Position numbers and translations under genes: made by a program
Origin: an uncultured Prevotella sp.
GTDB lineage: Bacteria > Bacteroidota > Bacteroidia > Bacteroidales > Bacteroidaceae
Assembly (NCBI GenBank): GCA_937898715.1
Contig: CALEKA010000046.1
Coordinates: 1 to 29,513 of the forward strand
DNA length: 29,513 bases
Direction of reading: 5' to 3'
Shown here: positions 8,310 through 15,996 of the stretch, one piece after another
Numbering within the stretch: position 1 is the first letter of the stretch
Layout: each line of letters opens with the position of its first letter
The notes under the pieces: model-generated
What the model was told of the DNA's origin: nothing
Database searches by the model: none
Seen by the model: only the letters and a program-made list of their open reading frames with translations

Positions 8310-8732
8310 ATGGATATTTCAGGAAAAATTACGCATGCCTTGGAGCCTCGTACTGGTACTTCTGCTCGTACAGGTAATCCTTGGAAGGTACAGAGCTTTG
8401 TAATTGAGACTCACGAGCAGTTCCCCAAGCACTGCGTATTCGACGTATTCGGCGAAGATCGTTTGAAGGAATTCAACATACAAGTAGGTGATGAGCTGAC
8501 AGTATCGTTCGATATCGACGCTCACGAGTATAATGGCCGTTGGTTTAACAGCATCCGTGCATGGCGCGTTCAGCGTGGTGATGTAGCTGCTGCTGATCCT
8601 GCTGCCCAAGCTGCTTATGGCGCTCCTACAGCTCCTGCTGCCGTTGCTCCTGCTCAGCCCGCTGCTCCTACTCAGAATGTAGCCGCTCCTGCTCCTGCAG
8701 AGGAAGGTACAGCAGATGATCTGCCTTTCTAA
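8310..8732 (+). CDS. DUF3127 family protein with SSB-like acidic tail
   Basis: 140 residues. Residues 1-88 match the DUF3127 pattern I recall: MDISGKITHALEP, GNPWKVQSFVIETHEQFPK, VFDVFGEDRL, VGDELTVSFDIDAHEYNGRWFN. This looks like a small OB fold. Residues about 92-132 form an Ala/Pro-rich flexible linker, and the protein ends in EEGTADDLPF. The final DDLPF closely mimics the acidic tip DDDIPF by which SSB recruits repair and replication partners, so single-stranded-DNA binding or competition for SSB partners is a fair inference. It is not canonical SSB, as the usual SSB N-terminus (MNKVILIGNLG-like) is absent. It is divergently arranged with dnaN, has its own promoter, and is followed by a terminator. 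The ATG start is clear. Confidence 0.85.
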   Translation: MDISGKITHALEPRTGTSARTGNPWKVQSFVIETHEQFPKHCVFDVFGEDRLKEFNIQVGDELTVSFDIDAHEYNGRWFNSIRAWRVQRGDVAAADPAAQAAYGAPTAPAAVAPAQPAAPTQNVAAPAPAEEGTADDLPF

Positions 8733-8780
8733 CACGGTAAGATTCTAACGATCACGACCTTGATGCCATCTCTCTATGAA

Positions 8781-8813
8781 TCTGTAGAGAAGCATAGCAC
8801 AACCATATATTTA
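8781..8813 (+). promoter_or_regulatory. possible promoter of mtgA overlapping the preceding terminator
   Basis: TCTG at 8781-8784 and TATATTTA at 8806-8813 are 21 bases apart and each is one base from the Bacteroidota -33 (TTTG) and -7 (TAnnTTTG) elements. A start near 8820 would lie inside the terminator hairpin, so the new transcript could not fold it. This would explain how mtgA is expressed with a terminator 21 bp before its ATG. Weak sequence evidence. Confidence 0.25.
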
Positions 8814-8847
8814 GGGCTTGCGGGAGATGATCCTGTGAGCCCTTTTT
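8813..8847 (+). terminator. rho-independent terminator after the DUF3127 gene
   Basis: AGGGCT at 8813-8818 pairs with AGCCCT at 8838-8843. The inner segments CGGGA and TCCTG extend the stem with one wobble pair, and TTTTT follows directly. It is 80 bp after the DUF3127 stop and only 21 bp before the mtgA start. Confidence 0.75.
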
Positions 8848-8868
8848 CTGACAGAAAAGTTACTGCGT

Positions 8869-9564
8869 ATGTTTAAATTGTTTCTTAAGATACTTAAGAT
8901 AGCCTTCCTCTTCTTCCTGCTCTCCTCTGTATTAGCTGTGTTTTATTACAAGTGGATGCCCGTGAAGATTACTCCCTTGATGGTGATACGAAGCGTGCAG
9001 CATGTGGTGAAGGGTGAAGCCCCAGAGGTGCATCATCAGTGGGTACCGCTCGAAGAAATGTCGCGCTATATGCCCGTGGCTGTTATGGCTTCAGAAGATC
9101 AGCAGTTTCTTCATCATCATGGGTTCGACTTTGGAGCCATACAGGATGCTGCCGTGGATCGGCTCAAGGGACATGCACGCAGAGGCGGAAGCACCATCTC
9201 ACAGCAAACGGCCAAGAACGTGTTCTTATGGCCCTCTCGCACATGGGTGCGTAAGGGGCTCGAAGCCTACTTCACAGTGCTCATCGAGTTGCTTTGGTCG
9301 AAGGAACGCATTATGGAAGTCTATCTCAACAGCATAGAAATGGGTACAGATATCTATGGCGTAGAGGCTGTGGCAAAGCAGAATTTCGGATGTAGTGCAT
9401 CAGAATTGCGCCGTGGTGATTGTGCACTGATTGCTGCCACACTGCCCAATCCTCGTCGATTCAGTTCCTACAAGCCATCGGCCTATATGCGTAAGCGTCA
9501 GCGTGAGATAGAACAGCAGATGAAGTTCATTCCGCTGATTTCTGATAAAAGCAAGGAAAAGTAA
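8869..9564 (+). CDS. mtgA: monofunctional peptidoglycan glycosyltransferase
   Basis: Polymerises lipid II into glycan strands at the periplasmic face of the inner membrane (GT51 family). It has 231 residues, normal for MtgA. One N-terminal membrane anchor spans residues 5-27 (FLKILKIAFLFFLLSSVLAV). The glycosyltransferase motifs are all visible: VMASEDQQFLHHHGFD (72-87, catalytic Glu76), RRGGSTISQQTAKN (104-117), and SKERIMEVYLNSIEMG (144-159), followed by YGVEAVAKQNFG and ALIAATLPNPRRFSSY. No transpeptidase domain is present, so it works beside separate PBPs. The ATG at 8869 comes directly after the terminator of the previous gene. A hairpin terminator lies about 200 bp after its stop. Confidence 0.96.
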   Translation: MFKLFLKILKIAFLFFLLSSVLAVFYYKWMPVKITPLMVIRSVQHVVKGEAPEVHHQWVPLEEMSRYMPVAVMASEDQQFLHHHGFDFGAIQDAAVDRLKGHARRGGSTISQQTAKNVFLWPSRTWVRKGLEAYFTVLIELLWSKERIMEVYLNSIEMGTDIYGVEAVAKQNFGCSASELRRGDCALIAATLPNPRRFSSYKPSAYMRKRQREIEQQMKFIPLISDKSKEK

Positions 9565-9644
9565 AGTAGGTGAGTTTCGCACGCATATATATAAGTGGAG
9601 TGTTTGCTTGAATTCGAGAAGTCCTTATTGCTCTTATTATATTA

Positions 9645-9690
9645 TTCAAGTTTTGGATTTAGCCCGCCCATTCTAAATCCGAAACTTCAA
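9645..9690. repeat. REP-like palindrome
   Basis: Arms 9645-9662 (TTCAAGTTTTGGATTTAG) and 9673-9690 (CTAAATCCGAAACTTCAA) pair over 18 positions with one wobble and one mismatch, around the loop CCCGCCCATT. AT-rich flanks extend the stem imperfectly. Partial relatives are at 69-98 and 29190-29208, so this is a dispersed intergenic palindrome. Confidence 0.6.
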
Positions 9691-9768
9691 TTATATTATA
9701 GTATAGGGCGTTTCTATAAATCTTTAATCCTTTATCCGTGAGCTAAAGAGTAGTTGCGGAAATATTAG

Positions 9769-9810
9769 GAGTGTAGGCAATAGTAGTATCTGTGCCTACA
9801 CTCTATTTTG
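9769..9810 (+). terminator. rho-independent terminator, probably for mtgA
   Basis: A perfect 11-bp stem, GAGTGTAGGCA at 9769-9779 and TGCCTACACTC at 9793-9803, with a 13-base loop, followed by TATTTTG. The T-rich side lies to the right, so it stops plus-strand transcription. It is 204 bp after the mtgA stop with no gene in between. Confidence 0.6.
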
Positions 9811-9825
9811 TTATTACACATGGTG

Positions 9826-9871
9826 CATATTCCGTCAGCAAGGTCTTTCATATTCCGTCAGCAAGACCTTT
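9826..9871. repeat. 23-bp direct duplication
   Basis: CATATTCCGTCAGCAAG starts both units, 9826-9848 and 9849-9871. Two changes near the end of the second unit (GGTCTT to GACCTT) make AAGGTCTT and AAGACCTT inverted to each other, so the pair can also fold as a hairpin. It lies directly left of the 22-bp palindromic array. Confidence 0.65.
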
Positions 9872-9884
9872 CAAGTTGTCGTAC

Positions 9885-9970
9885 ACCGGTCGGTGTACGC
9901 ACGAACATCGGTCGGTGTACGCACGAACATCGGTCGGTGTACGCACGAACACCGGTCGGTGTACGATAAC
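9885..9970. repeat. array A: four 22-bp units with palindromic core
   Basis: Units start at 9885, 9907, 9929 and 9951; the last is cut short. The unit is AYCGGTCGGTGTACGCACGAAC. In the first unit the palindrome extends to GTACACCGGTCGGTGTAC (from 9881). The units abut without unique spacers, so this is not CRISPR. GC content is clearly higher than in the neighbouring intergenic DNA. It shares unit length, copy number, palindromic core and terminal GAAC with the array at 29355-29442. Confidence 0.85.
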
Positions 9971-10063
9971 TTTGACGAGATTTTGAGAAAACATAGAAGA
10001 TCTTTCAATCTAACAATAGCGTGCTTGTAGCAGACAGCGCAACACTAATAGTCACTCGAGTTA

Positions 10064-10217
10064 ACGCGTTGGAGGAATATGTAAGCAAGTCAATAGAACT
10101 TCACAAATAAGTATGTCTTAGACTATTCGCTCCAGTAAATAAAGAACGATCGGATGCCGCAGAATCACCTGTTCATCTGTTAACTTGTCAACTCGTTTAC
10201 GTTTTTTGCCAACGTGT
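10064..10217 (+). mobile_element. MITE-like element, copy 2 (degenerate)
   Basis: It begins ACGCGTTGGAGGAAT and ends GCCAACGTGT. The middle shares GTATGTCTTAGACTA and AACGAT with copy 1 in the same orientation, and the right half keeps CACCTGTTCATCTGTTAAC-like sequence. The centre has diverged and no flanking direct repeat remains, so it looks like an older insertion. It lies between the convergent genes mtgA and ispF. Confidence 0.5.
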
Positions 10218-10261
10218 ATATTTATGTAGCACTGCAATATGATAAGCCTACTAAAATACCT

Positions 10262-10355
10262 TGTGGGCGACGCGTCCCGCGTCGGCATCCGATGAATGAA
10301 AGTTTGTTTTATAAGATCATTCATGGTCATGCCGACGCGGGACGCGTCGCCCACA
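10262..10355. repeat. perfect 27-bp inverted repeat with nested hairpin
   Basis: Arms 10262-10288 and 10329-10355 are exact reverse complements over 27 bases; the arm contains GGGCGACGCGTCCCGCGTC. The 40-base loop holds a second stem, ATGAATGA with TCATTCAT. The arms are about 75 percent GC in an AT-rich surround. It lies 69 bp after the ispF stop, so it may end the leftward T9SS transcript or protect its 3' end, but no good T run follows on either strand. Confidence 0.85.
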
Positions 10356-10424
10356 GAATAATTGAATTTAAGGGGGATTCCTATTAATCCTGACGATAGA
10401 ATTTGTGTCGTTATCAGGGTTCCT

Positions 10425-10904
10425 TTAAGCCTTTTCTATCAGAGCTACGGCATAGGCTGAGATGCCTTCCTCGCGACCTGTGAAGCCAAGGCGCTCAGTA
10501 GTAGTAGCTTTGATGCTTACGTCGCCTGGTTCTATGTCCATAAGCGGGGCTAAGCAACTGATCATATCGGGAATATGAGGATTGATTTTGGGACGTTCGG
10601 CACAGATCGTCGCATCGATATTGCCTATGGTCCAACCATGCTGATGAAGCAGAGCGGTGGTCTCCTTGAGCAGGATCTTACTATCGATGCCTTTATACTG
10701 TGCTGCTGTGTCGGGAAAATGATAGCCTATGTCGCGCAGGGCTGCTGCACCAAGCAAGGCATCACAAATAGCATGGATCAGCACATCTGCATCGCTGTGG
10801 CCAAGCAGTCCCAGTGTATGTTCTATCTTAACTCCGCCAAGCCAAAGCTCGCGGTCGGGCACGAGACGATGTACGTCGTAGCCCATTCCTACTCTTATCT
10901 TCAT
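10425..10904 (-). CDS. ispF: 2-C-methyl-D-erythritol 2,4-cyclodiphosphate synthase
   Basis: Converts CDP-ME 2-phosphate to the cyclic diphosphate in the MEP isoprenoid pathway; a homotrimer in the cytoplasm. It has 159 residues, the standard length. Metal ligands are Asp10 and His12 in MGYDVHRL, and His44 in the stretch after GHSDADVLIHAICDALLGA. ALRDIGYHFPDT, and ATTTERLGFTGREEGI near the C-terminus, are signature segments. The ATG overlaps the porV stop as ATGA, so the two are translationally coupled, and it closes the FAH-porU-porV-ispF operon. The link between isoprenoid synthesis and T9SS is positional only. Confidence 0.97.
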   Translation of the reverse strand: MKIRVGMGYDVHRLVPDRELWLGGVKIEHTLGLLGHSDADVLIHAICDALLGAAALRDIGYHFPDTAAQYKGIDSKILLKETTALLHQHGWTIGNIDATICAERPKINPHIPDMISCLAPLMDIEPGDVSIKATTTERLGFTGREEGISAYAVALIEKA

Positions 10905-12067
10905 CTGCGTTTTCCGAATAAGTCGCGAATGCCGTCCATGTCGAATGCCAGTGATACGCGAAGGGTTTGGTCAAGTGGATTAGAGGCTGAGGTGGCAATG
11001 ACATAGCCCGCATCGATCGACATCACGCTCATGCGGAAGCCTGCACCTACAGTGGCATACTTACGATTGCCTTGCATCTTGCTTTCGTGGTGATAGCCGG
11101 CACGGAGGGTGAACTTATCATTGTAAGTGTATTCAGCACCTACGCTCCAGTTGATTTCTTCCATCTCTCCCTTAAATCCGCGTTCTGAATCGCCGAAAGA
11201 GGTGAAGATACCGCTGATAGACGACTTGTTGTAATACTCCTTGTCAAGTCGCTCTTGATAGTCTTCATCAAGTTCATCGGCTTTCTGCATCGGCATGGAG
11301 GGTACGAGGAGCTTGTTGGCATCGGCTGAGAAACTGATGCGGTTGTACTCATTGAGTGGCATCATATAGCTCAAGCCCAAGCGGAGATTGGTGGGGATAA
11401 AGTAGGAACGGTCGTCACCGTAAGAGATCTTACTACCGATGTTGTTGATGTTCAAGCCCCATGCCAACTGGCACTCGCGTTGCCCCATCATGACGTAGGT
11501 ATTATAATAAAGTGCTATGTCGGCAGCAAAGGCAGAACCTGCAGTAGAGTTGTCGTCATAGTGGCCCGTAATATCTGAATAGATATAGCGCAATCCTACG
11601 GCGGCTGAGAATTTCTCACTCAGCATACGTGAGTAAGCTGCATCGACACTTAGCTCGTAAGGCTTCACGCTAATGCCTTCTCCGCCCGACACTTCGCCCA
11701 GAGTGAAATAGCGGAGAGAAGCACTCAGTGCTTGATAGTCGCCCAGACGAACGTAGCCTGTGGCATTGAGCAGAGCAATACCTGTGGTAAGTTTTCGAAG
11801 CCAAGGAGTATAGTTGATAGCGAATCCTGCACGCGATATGGTGAAGGGATATTTAGCTGGATTCCAGTATTGTGAATGCACATCGGGGTCGGTTGCCGCA
11901 CCCACATCGCCCATACCGCCAGCGCGGGCATCAGGAGCGATACTCAGAGAGGTGACTGCTGTACGAACGGGATTGAACTGATCGCGTACGTCGTCGTCGG
12001 CAAGCACTTTAGTTGGATGTGCGGCAAGCAGTAAGAGGGCTGCGCCTGCGAGAGTCTTGTTTATCAT
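10901..12067 (-). CDS. porV: type IX secretion outer-membrane protein PorV (LptO)
   Basis: A FadL-like outer-membrane barrel of 388 residues that takes T9SS cargo from the SprA translocon and carries it to the PorU attachment complex. Signal peptide at 1-23 (LAGAALLLLAAHPTKVLA). The mature start has the PorV-family pattern SLSIAPDARAGGMGDVGAAT and SQYWNPAKYPF, then INYTPWLRKL and many amphipathic strands (GLNINNIGSKISYGD, FRMSVMSIDAGYV). It ends with a short basic tail, FGKRR. ATG start at 12067. It is 123 bp after porU and overlaps ispF by 4 bases. I found no -7 box on the coding strand in the porU-porV gap, so cotranscription with porU is likely. Confidence 0.95.
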   Translation of the reverse strand: MINKTLAGAALLLLAAHPTKVLADDDVRDQFNPVRTAVTSLSIAPDARAGGMGDVGAATDPDVHSQYWNPAKYPFTISRAGFAINYTPWLRKLTTGIALLNATGYVRLGDYQALSASLRYFTLGEVSGGEGISVKPYELSVDAAYSRMLSEKFSAAVGLRYIYSDITGHYDDNSTAGSAFAADIALYYNTYVMMGQRECQLAWGLNINNIGSKISYGDDRSYFIPTNLRLGLSYMMPLNEYNRISFSADANKLLVPSMPMQKADELDEDYQERLDKEYYNKSSISGIFTSFGDSERGFKGEMEEINWSVGAEYTYNDKFTLRAGYHHESKMQGNRKYATVGAGFRMSVMSIDAGYVIATSASNPLDQTLRVSLAFDMDGIRDLFGKRR

Positions 12068-12190
12068 TGGTGTTTATATTTGTCGGATTTGTGGAGCCTA
12101 AGGAGAGGGATGATGTATGCACTGTGACCACTCCTATATATAACGGCTTATGTGTAGCTTTATTGTCGTATCATCCTGCAGAGCGTCGGT

Positions 12191-15100
12191 CTATCGGATG
12201 ATGAGTTTCTTAGTGTCGGTATATTTGTCGTTGACTTTGCTGCGATAGAGGTAAACGCCTGTGGGGAGCCGCTGACCAGAATAAGTGCAGAGATCCCAGT
12301 CAAAAGCTGCAAATATGCTTCCTGCGGGGATAGAACTTGACTGATTCCACACGCGCATGCCGCTGATGCTGTATACTTCTGTCTCAACGGTAGTGGGGGC
12401 AGACTCTGTGGCAAGCGAAGCAAACGAAGTGATGAAACGAGTGGATGCTTGAGGTGTAGCTTCCGTAGAGTTGACGTCGAAGGAAGGAGTGCCCTCGTTT
12501 CTTACCACAAACTGCAACGTGCTGATGGTGGAATTGTCGAATACGTCCCATACGCGGAATGTCACGGAGTGCTTACCTTGCGAGAGGGCTGATAGAGGGT
12601 ATTCTAATAAGCCTTGCTTGTAAGATCCGCTTTCGAAACTGAAATAGTCGTTGACAGTGATGGGCGAAGTCGTTTGTCCATCCAGCCAGAGTTCCAAATC
12701 GTGTCCCATACTGCCACTTGCCATAGAGATGGCAGTAGAGTCGGAGATGGCGGCATAGAGCGTGGGTGAGGTGCCTACAGCTCCTCCATCTATGAAGTCG
12801 GGTGTGTTGAGATAAAGATATACCTTAGGGCCCAACGTGTCGACCTCTTCGGATGTGCTCGATTGGTTGATGCAGAAGCGGCTGAAGCGTCCGTTGTACT
12901 CCTTCTTCTTATCCTGGCTCAAGGCATAGAGCGAAAGCAAGGATGCATTCTGCTGAAGTTTTGTGCCGCGCGGAATATAGGTCTCAAAGGCGAACTTTCC
13001 CTTGACAATGTTTACGCTACCCTCGAAGATCGACTGTGTATAGTCCGTATAAGTCAGCTTTGAATTGCTACCATAGCCTTTACATGTGATGGTCTGTGCT
13101 GGAGCATAGAGCGTTCCGTAGAGCGTTCCGTCGAAGCTTTCGTCGGCAGTATCGCTCGAAGTGTCAGCATTGATGTGTCCAGAGAACCTTACGCTTTGAC
13201 CTGCGTGGATGGAAGCGAGACTTCCTCCGATGGGCTGTCCGTTGATGCTGTCGATTACTACTCCCGGATCGGCATAGCCAAGCGTTAGGGCTGGGTCGCC
13301 AAGAAGGGCATACTTCATCTTGTTGATTGTACCATCGTTGCCAATCGTATTGGTAGCGGGCTGACCATATTGGTTGTAGGTGACGAGTTCGGCCTTCGTC
13401 AAGCGTATGGCATCGCCCAAAGTGTAGCGCGTGTTGTCAGCACGCTTAGCAAAGGCGTACTTTACGAATCCCTTGTTGAACGAACGGTTGAGGTTGGCAT
13501 AGACCGAACGTGAAGCACAGACTACGGCAACGGCTGCTCCTTGTTCGTTGTAGAGAGCACTACGTCCCATGTCGGTCATGGATTGATCGTAAGGCGTAAT
13601 CTCACAAGAAGCATATACCCATATGGGCAGGGCTGTACTGACGTTCGACTTAATGTCGCTCTCATCGAGCAAGAAGCTGTGAGATAGTCGGCTTGGACTT
13701 CCATGGCCATTGTAGTTGAATATCAATGCGCCCTGTTGCATAGCACGTTTAATAGATGCTGTGGCTTCGGGATAGGTGGTGCCGCGTGCTTCCTCGGTAG
13801 CGGAATAAGCGTCGGGATAGATACGGCGCAACATAAGCCCCTCTGGTGCAGACTGACCTACCTGTGTGCAGACGGCTTGAGCGTCGTTCATGTGCAGATT
13901 ATTGTCGCCCACATCACCAATGGCCCACATGCGATTCTTCCATGCACCAGCATGCGTGTTGTTCATGTAGGCTGTCGTGTTAGTCACGAGTGTTTTTGCC
14001 TCATCGTCGGTGGTACAGAGGAAGCGACCTATGCCGAGATCGATCTTTTCGGAAGTGATGCGTGAGCCTTCGTTGTCGTCGAGAAGTCCGTAATAATCGT
14101 CGGTCACGTAGTCGTGAAGTGTGCCTAAGCGGTAGCTTGTATTGTAGCCTTCTTCGTCGCTGCGCTCATAGGCCAAGAGGTAATCGTTGGGGTTGGCTTT
14201 TTTCCAATCTGAAGTGATCATGCGGTTGTCAAAAGCGCAGTTGCCAAAGAGCAGGAGGTAGCGAGGAGCATCGGCATCTGATGCTGCTTTGTCGTAGAGC
14301 ATCTTCAGATAACGGCGATAGGCGGTAGCATCGGGTGTGCCTGATGAGAACTCATTATAGATCTGATCAGCTCGAACAACCTTTGTGCGCAGACCATTGA
14401 GTGAGGCGTGTGCTTGGGCAAGTTGCTCAGCACGCTCGGTAAGTTTGCCTGATGCTGGCACGATGATTACATAGTCGATTGCCGCATCAGCATGAAGGTC
14501 TTGGTTGGCCACCTCGCCGATGATAGTGGGTGAGGGGTAAGTCTTTGCTACATTGACGATGAAGAAGCGCTTATTGCCATCGGTAGTGGTGGATTTGTAG
14601 ACGTCGCCATCCAATGTGCCTGGTAATTGTTTCACTACGCTCTGAGCATCGCCCAATTGCCACACACGGGTGTTGGCGTCAGCATTGGCTACGTTGAGTT
14701 GTACAGCTCCGCTTACGCTGGGACTGAAAGCCGACTGTGTGTAGAGTGTGGAGAGTTGCTGCTTGTAAGAAGCGTACAGATAATTGAGCTTTCCGCTTGT
14801 AGCGGTCTCTATATCAAGGCGTACTTCGCTGCCAAAGTTCCCTGTAACTGTGCCACGATAACCGCGCGCATCCTCACCATCACTCGTCTTGGACAGCGAG
14901 CGATTGACTAATACGCTGCCTGAAGCGGCATTGTAGATGGTAAAGCTTGAACTATTAGAAGATGTTTGAGCAGCTACGTCGTAAGAGAGTTGGCAACTTT
15001 CGTCAGTACTTCCAGGAAGTGGCAGGCGGAAGGTATGTCCCGTCTGTAGTTCGTTGTCGTCATAGAAATTGCGTCCTCCTTGATACCATACCGTAGCATC

Positions 15101-15931
15101 GTTGTCGAGCAGTGCATGCGCAGTAATGGTGGTGATGGTGGTAGGAGCATTCGTCGTAGTCTGCGTAGACTGCTCGAACTGAGCAGCAGGGCTATCAGAC
15201 TCCGTAAGGAAGTAATAGCTATAGCTGGAGAATGTATTGGTCTGGAATTGAGTGTTGCTCTTCCATGTGGTGAGTCCTTCGGCAAAGAAAAGTACGGAAC
15301 CATCACGGCGGTAGAGAGGTACCTCATTGAGATCGTCGATGAGAGCATTGCTTCCAGTAAAGGTGAACGTCTCGGGAAGCAGGCGTCCGCCATAGCCATA
15401 GAGGCGCACTTTGGAGGGGTCGGAAAATCCGGCCTTCTTCAGTTCGGCATCGGAGAGCTGATAGATGCCTTCCTCCTTGACAGCGATTTTTACCCACTTG
15501 CCTTGAGCCAAAACGGAGTGAGCAGCATATCGACTGCTTTGCTCTGCTACCTTGGCTGCTTGGATAGAAGCACGGGCAGCAGGACTGAAGTGTGGACCCG
15601 TAATAACTGGCTTTAGACTATAGTTTTGAGCCAAAAGCCATTGTCCATCACGCTCTATGACGGGGATGAAGGACACATCTACAAGCGTCTCACCGCGCGA
15701 CAGACTCGATTGACTATGAAAGACCACTTGCTGAGAAGGGGTGAAGCCGCTCTGTTGGAGTTCCTTTATCTCGGTGGTCGAGAGGGCTCTGTATTCAGGG
15801 TATTCTATGACGAAGTTTACCGAGTCGGTAGCCAACAAGCGCCCCAAGCGGAATTGAGCCGTCTGGGTAAGGTCTTCAGCATGAAGGGTGGTGGCAGCAA
15901 GAAGGGATAGTATGAAGGGTAGAGTTCGCAT
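12191..15931 (-). CDS. porU: type IX secretion sortase PorU (C25 gingipain-like)
   Basis: A cell-surface cysteine protease that removes the C-terminal signal of T9SS cargo and joins it to A-LPS. It has 1246 residues, close to the family size. Signal peptide 1-18 (PFILSLLAATTLHA). The N-terminal beta region runs to about 470. The C25 peptidase domain spans about 480-890, with catalytic His743 in FNYNGHGSPSRLSH and Cys776 in IWVYASCEITPYD, and MKYALLGDPALTLGY at its end. The C-terminus (about 1185-1246: VYSISGMRVW, LPTGVYLYRSK, KKLIIR) is a type-A T9SS signal domain, so PorU is itself exported by the system; PorU is known to keep this domain. ATG start. It follows the FAH-like gene by 65 bp. 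Confidence 0.96.
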   Translation of the reverse strand: MRTLPFILSLLAATTLHAEDLTQTAQFRLGRLLATDSVNFVIEYPEYRALSTTEIKELQQSGFTPSQQVVFHSQSSLSRGETLVDVSFIPVIERDGQWLLAQNYSLKPVITGPHFSPAARASIQAAKVAEQSSRYAAHSVLAQGKWVKIAVKEEGIYQLSDAELKKAGFSDPSKVRLYGYGGRLLPETFTFTGSNALIDDLNEVPLYRRDGSVLFFAEGLTTWKSNTQFQTNTFSSYSYYFLTESDSPAAQFEQSTQTTTNAPTTITTITAHALLDNDATVWYQGGRNFYDDNELQTGHTFRLPLPGSTDESCQLSYDVAAQTSSNSSSFTIYNAASGSVLVNRSLSKTSDGEDARGYRGTVTGNFGSEVRLDIETATSGKLNYLYASYKQQLSTLYTQSAFSPSVSGAVQLNVANADANTRVWQLGDAQSVVKQLPGTLDGDVYKSTTTDGNKRFFIVNVAKTYPSPTIIGEVANQDLHADAAIDYVIIVPASGKLTERAEQLAQAHASLNGLRTKVVRADQIYNEFSSGTPDATAYRRYLKMLYDKAASDADAPRYLLLFGNCAFDNRMITSDWKKANPNDYLLAYERSDEEGYNTSYRLGTLHDYVTDDYYGLLDDNEGSRITSEKIDLGIGRFLCTTDDEAKTLVTNTTAYMNNTHAGAWKNRMWAIGDVGDNNLHMNDAQAVCTQVGQSAPEGLMLRRIYPDAYSATEEARGTTYPEATASIKRAMQQGALIFNYNGHGSPSRLSHSFLLDESDIKSNVSTALPIWVYASCEITPYDQSMTDMGRSALYNEQGAAVAVVCASRSVYANLNRSFNKGFVKYAFAKRADNTRYTLGDAIRLTKAELVTYNQYGQPATNTIGNDGTINKMKYALLGDPALTLGYADPGVVIDSINGQPIGGSLASIHAGQSVRFSGHINADTSSDTADESFDGTLYGTLYAPAQTITCKGYGSNSKLTYTDYTQSIFEGSVNIVKGKFAFETYIPRGTKLQQNASLLSLYALSQDKKKEYNGRFSRFCINQSSTSEEVDTLGPKVYLYLNTPDFIDGGAVGTSPTLYAAISDSTAISMASGSMGHDLELWLDGQTTSPITVNDYFSFESGSYKQGLLEYPLSALSQGKHSVTFRVWDVFDNSTISTLQFVVRNEGTPSFDVNSTEATPQASTRFITSFASLATESAPTTVETEVYSISGMRVWNQSSSIPAGSIFAAFDWDLCTYSGQRLPTGVYLYRSKVNDKYTDTKKLIIR

Positions 15932-15996
15932 GAATGTATGTCAGAATGATGTAAAAGGGTAGGGGAGGATGGTGAAGTGCTCTCCCCCGAGTAGAC

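Larger units (their letters stand above)
9565..10424. other. 860-bp gene-free, repeat-rich region between convergent mtgA and ispF
   Basis: I see no credible gene here on either strand. In order it holds a REP-like palindrome, a strong terminator, a 23-bp direct duplication, a four-unit 22-bp palindromic array, a decayed MITE-like copy, and a 94-bp inverted repeat. The small open frames (for example plus 9792-9986 and minus 10118-10354) translate the repeats themselves. Confidence 0.75.

Noticed and set aside
7038..8732. Chromosome replication origin near dnaN and the SSB-like gene
   Set aside because: No dnaA, no cluster of DnaA boxes and no AT-rich unwinding region seen; dnaN is away from dnaA in many Bacteroidota.
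9885..9970. CRISPR-like array
   Set aside because: Units are contiguous 22-bp copies with no variable spacers, and no cas gene is present. The same applies to 29355-29442.
9792..9986. Small rightward ORF of 64 codons
   Set aside because: It translates the terminator flank, the 23-bp duplication and array A; the repeated peptide follows from the DNA repeat.
10118..10354. Small leftward ORF of 78 codons
   Set aside because: It translates the MITE-like copy 2 and the 27-bp inverted repeat; no family resemblance.
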